A stretch of DNA of 41,957 bases from Nemertoderma westbladi. Lineage: Eukaryota > Xenacoelomorpha > Nemertodermatida > Nemertodermatidae. Shown piece by piece: positions 39,674-41,957 of this stretch. Position 1 is the stretch's first letter; each line of letters starts with the position of its first letter. The notes under the pieces were generated by a model. It did no database searches, was not told the DNA's origin, and saw only the letters and a list, made by a program, of their open reading frames with translations. The position numbers were made by a program, and so were the translations under genes. The stretch lies in the NCBI GenBank assembly GCA_032718475.1, contig JAUCBJ010001216.1:1-41957 (forward strand), given 5' to 3'.

Positions 39674-40645
39674 TTAAACTAAAATATATGTCACAATATT
39701 GATCTGTCTGGAGCTGGTCAATGAATCTCTCATAAATTTGTTAATTAGTCGCTGCTCAGTCATTGAACATTTGAACACGTGCTGCTCGAAGACCCCCGCA
39801 ACGTGTTGTTGCTGTTGCAGGAATACATTATCTTTTCCTAGCAACCAAGATCCTACCTGACTGCCTGAACCTCTGTTAGAGCCGCGCTTTTCTTGTAACC
39901 AGGTGTCATCTTCTATTGCAATTTGACTATCCAAATCTGCCGGTTCCACCTCGTTTTTTGCCCGTTCTAACTTCAATTGACGGTCCAGGGCAGCCTGTTT
40001 TAATTCAAGTCCTGATACATTTTCAAGTTGCTTGTATTGTAACTCTTTGCGCCTTTTTTCAGAAATAGCCTTTTGCGCTTTTGGTATGATTGTTTCCCTG
40101 GATGTTGTGGTTAAGGAATCTTTGCGAGAAATGGATTTTCCTTCCGAACTGCCTTCATTTAATGGCAGGTCATCGGAATTAAAGCCTAAATTGGCCTGTT
40201 TAAATTGTTCTAAAGCCATTTCTATTTTGTTTAACTTTCCTTTTAAATCGCTATATACTATTTTAAATTCCGATTTAAATTTCTGGGATTGTTGAAAATC
40301 GCCCATTCTCTCAACTTCATCTATCACCTTAATATATAAACTGTGAATTGTTTCTATTATTGCCACTGCTTTTTTGTGTCTTTCTAAAATCAATGAAAAT
40401 GCAACATTTCTTCCGTTGGAATCCTTCCAAAACAAGTTGTAATTTCGGGTGAAATGAGCCCTGTGTCCACCAATGGTGGCCCTAAAAGCTACACTATCAA
40501 TCGTCTCTTTCATTGGTAATCCACAACTTTCACATGACATTGACTTGTGTAAGAGGCCATAATCCTTACAAAAGTCCATGGTGTTACTGATCGTACTAGT
40601 AGCTACAACAAGCTCACGAACGTTCAATCGTGCATTTGGAAACAT
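39674..40645 (-). pseudogene. Chimeric ORF: Merlin-like transposase N-terminus fused to gag-like coiled coil
   Basis: 323 codons. Residues 1-60 (RELVVATSTISNTMDFCKDY, GLLHKSMSCESCGLPMKETI) match the N-terminal lead and C-x2-C zinc-ribbon start of Merlin/ISXO2-like transposases. The first 22 residues are encoded by the 120-bp block shared with 27595-27716. From about residue 80 the protein changes to long amphipathic helices (LILERHKKAVAIIETIHSLY, FKSEFKIVYSDLKGKLNKIE, LELKQAALDRQLKLERAKNE), a pattern typical of BEL/Pao Gag N-termini. No DDE catalytic core is present, and the frame ends in AT-rich sequence. Either the transposon end landed in an old gag, or a gag-bearing element inserted into a Merlin copy; the exact junction is unclear. 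The gag-like part is in the orientation expected for the N-terminus of the broken gag downstream. Confidence 0.55.
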
Positions 40646-40745
40646 TATAACTAGCTAATGCATTATAAAATGTTCTAGAATGTGTTGTTTCCATAAAAAC
40701 TAGTGAGCGACACTTTTTAAAAAAATGGGGCTCCAATACCGAATA
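40578..40745 (-). mobile_element. Merlin-like transposon 5' end
   Basis: Carries the 120-bp block shared with 27595-27716 and, at its outer side, ATGGGGCTCCAATACCG, the probable terminal inverted repeat. The sense strand is minus, leading into the transposase-like N-terminus at 40645. Confidence 0.55.
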
Positions 40746-40988
40746 TTTTTATATTAATTTGTGTTGTCATTGATATTTTCAGATGTTATAATTATCTTGT
40801 TATTATTTTTACTAAGAGTTTAAAATGTAACTTCATTATAAAATGTAGGTGAGCCAATCACAAGGTCTGTGTGGAATTCCGGTTACCGTATTGGCTACTG
40901 CCCTCAGTTTAACGCCCTGGATTCGCGACTCACTGGTAGAGAACATTTGCTGCTGTTCGCGAGATTGATGGGTGTCCGGAAAGAAAGC
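40746..40988. other. No feature recognised
   Basis: Single-copy sequence between the Merlin-like end and a small tandem repeat; no exon, RNA gene or element end was recognised. Confidence 0.5.
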
Positions 40989-41084
40989 CATCTAGAGGTA
41001 AGTTGTGGAATACCATCGAGTTATTGGTACGCCATCTAGAGGTAAGTTGTGGAATACCATCCAGTTATTGGTACGCCATCTAGT
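40989..41084. repeat. 44-bp direct repeat, two copies plus a fragment
   Basis: CCATCTAGAGGTAAGTTGTG, GAATACCATCGAGTTATTGG, TACG occurs twice with one mismatch (CGAG/CCAG); a third start, CCATCTAGTGGTC, follows. Confidence 0.9.
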
Positions 41085-41257
41085 GGTCTGTAAGTGGATT
41101 TTCTAGGCCATTATTACCCAATAAAGTTTTTAATATTTAATTTATTTTCCTTTAGCTAATAAAATGGTTTGTTTCCAACCTAAAGATGGAGTCGTACATC
41201 AATAAACGGGTGGCGACTTACAGCGGTGGGATGCGGCGTTGTCTGAACAGCGCGATG

Positions 41258-41396
41258 GCTCTTATTGGTTAGTATTATAGCGCCGCACAGCGGTAGGTTG
41301 AGGAATTACTAACGAGTAACAATTCTGATTGGTTATCTACAGTAGAGTCTCCCCATACTCGTATAAAAGAGCCCATCGCGGGTGTTTCTTACTCCA
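41258..41396 (+). promoter_or_regulatory. Orphan RNA polymerase II promoter-like element
   Basis: Inverted CCAAT boxes (TTATTGGTTAG at about 41260-41270; CTGATTGGTTATC at about 41325-41337) precede CTCGTATAAAAGAGCC (TATA at 41362-41369). A likely start lies in GTTTCTTACTCC about 27 bp on. The arrangement resembles compact histone-gene promoters, but the first ATG downstream (41422) opens only 13 codons and no histone sequence follows. It could be a relic promoter, a first untranslated exon, or chance. Confidence 0.35.
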
Positions 41397-41620
41397 ATCT
41401 AATAGGAAAAGTGGCCAATATATGCCAAAAGGTGAAACAATGGTGTATTTATATTTCTACTGAATGAAATTTCATGAAATAAAATGTTAAAGGTAGATAT
41501 TATGAACCATATTTGCTCTACCCTAATTTATGTGTAGGTCAATAAATTTGACATACACCATAAAAAACTAGAGAAAACGTAAATTTTTTGACAAAGGGTG
41601 CAGTAAAATAAGGTGCGATA
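41397..41620. other. No gene recognised
   Basis: AT-rich sequence after the promoter-like element; only very short frames. Confidence 0.5.
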
Positions 41621-41847
41621 GCATTATTGCATTGGTTCCTCAGTAACCAGGGTTACAGCCAATAGCATTGCATTGGTACCTCAGTAACCAGGGTTACAGC
41701 CAATAGCATTGCATTGGTACCTCAGCAACCAGGGTTACAGCCAATAGCATTGCATTGGTACCTCAGTAACCTGGGTTACAGCCAATAGCATTGCATTGGT
41801 ACCTCAGTAACCAGGGTTACAGCCAATAGCATTGCATTGGTACCTCA
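41621..41847. repeat. 41-bp tandem repeat, five units and a partial
   Basis: The unit reads GCATTGCATTGGTACCTCAG then TAACCAGGGTTACAGCCAATA, starting near 41621, 41665, 41706, 41747, 41788 and 41829. Each unit contains the inverted repeat GTAACC-AG-GGTTAC and ends in CCAAT with ATTGG near the start of the next, so every junction is itself CCAAT...ATTGG. It stays tightly homogeneous. Confidence 0.93.
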
Positions 41848-41957
41848 TTAGTAAAACATTGGTAAAACAATAGCAGTTCCAAAATCGCCTTTAAATGCTT
41901 TCATTTGATGTATAATGTTCATATGCAGCAATTATAATGTGTGTTTGTCAGTGTCAG

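Noticed and set aside
41397-41480. A histone gene after the promoter-like element.
   Set aside because: The ATG at 41422 opens only 13 codons and no histone sequence is recognisable.
1-41957. tRNA or rRNA genes.
   Set aside because: No cloverleaf with A/B boxes or rRNA core sequence was noticed; a covariance-model search would be needed to exclude degenerate copies.

Overview
This is eukaryotic, almost certainly metazoan, repeat-rich DNA. It holds one recognisable host exon (an ABCA-type ABC transporter Walker A exon with clean splice sites) in a nest of transposable elements and tandem repeats. Marine-invertebrate-like features are BEL/Pao-type gag pieces, Merlin-like DNA transposon remnants, several APE-type and RT-bearing non-LTR families, and frequent TAGGCCTA and ACCGGT words. 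I cannot name the species; an echinoderm, hemichordate or mollusc-like genome would all fit. There are no bacterial operons, CRISPR arrays or recognisable tRNA/rRNA genes.

Layout. (1) 1-1006, 8360-21515 and 23422-26522 are one minisatellite of about 17.3 kb, built from a 46-bp unit and a 44-bp variant. It runs off the left edge and stops 27 bp before the ABCA exon at 26550-26649. (2) The array is split by a young LTR retrotransposon (1007-8359, minus strand, 544-bp LTRs differing at 3 positions, TSD TGGTG). Its only coding capacity I can see is a long Gag-like protein with a BEL/Pao-style zinc-knuckle region, so it looks like a gag-only, non-autonomous element. (3) The array is split again by a 5'-truncated LINE (21516-23421, minus strand, TSD ATCAC) with an uninterrupted 466-codon reverse transcriptase fragment. 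That fragment is easily missed because it has no ATG. The array carries long near-identical internal duplications, and one of them provides an empty-site paralogue for this LINE.

(4) 26650-41957 is a nest of old and young elements: an inverted-repeat element with poly-G/poly-C ends; a Merlin-like MITE; and a BEL/Pao-type gag on the minus strand cut into pieces. The cuts are an RT-bearing LINE (28504-29663, 9-bp TSD, itself carrying a 342-bp MITE), a 1.4-kb insertion with an 18-bp imperfect TSD (29934-31309), and a large plus-strand LINE (about 31.8-37.7 kb). The large LINE has three successively overlapping reading frames: a truncated Ulp1/SENP-like cysteine protease ORF, an ORF1 with coiled coil and RRM-like segment, and an APE endonuclease-reverse transcriptase ORF2. 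This protease-bearing LINE is the most unusual coding unit here. (5) The right end holds a 130-150-bp satellite, a gag/Merlin chimeric ORF, small tandem repeats, and an orphan promoter-like element with an inverted CCAAT box and a TATA box.

Nothing indicates that the genes work together as a pathway. What unites the window is insertion history inside and beside one large intronic minisatellite. Homology statements rest on recognised motifs, not on searches.
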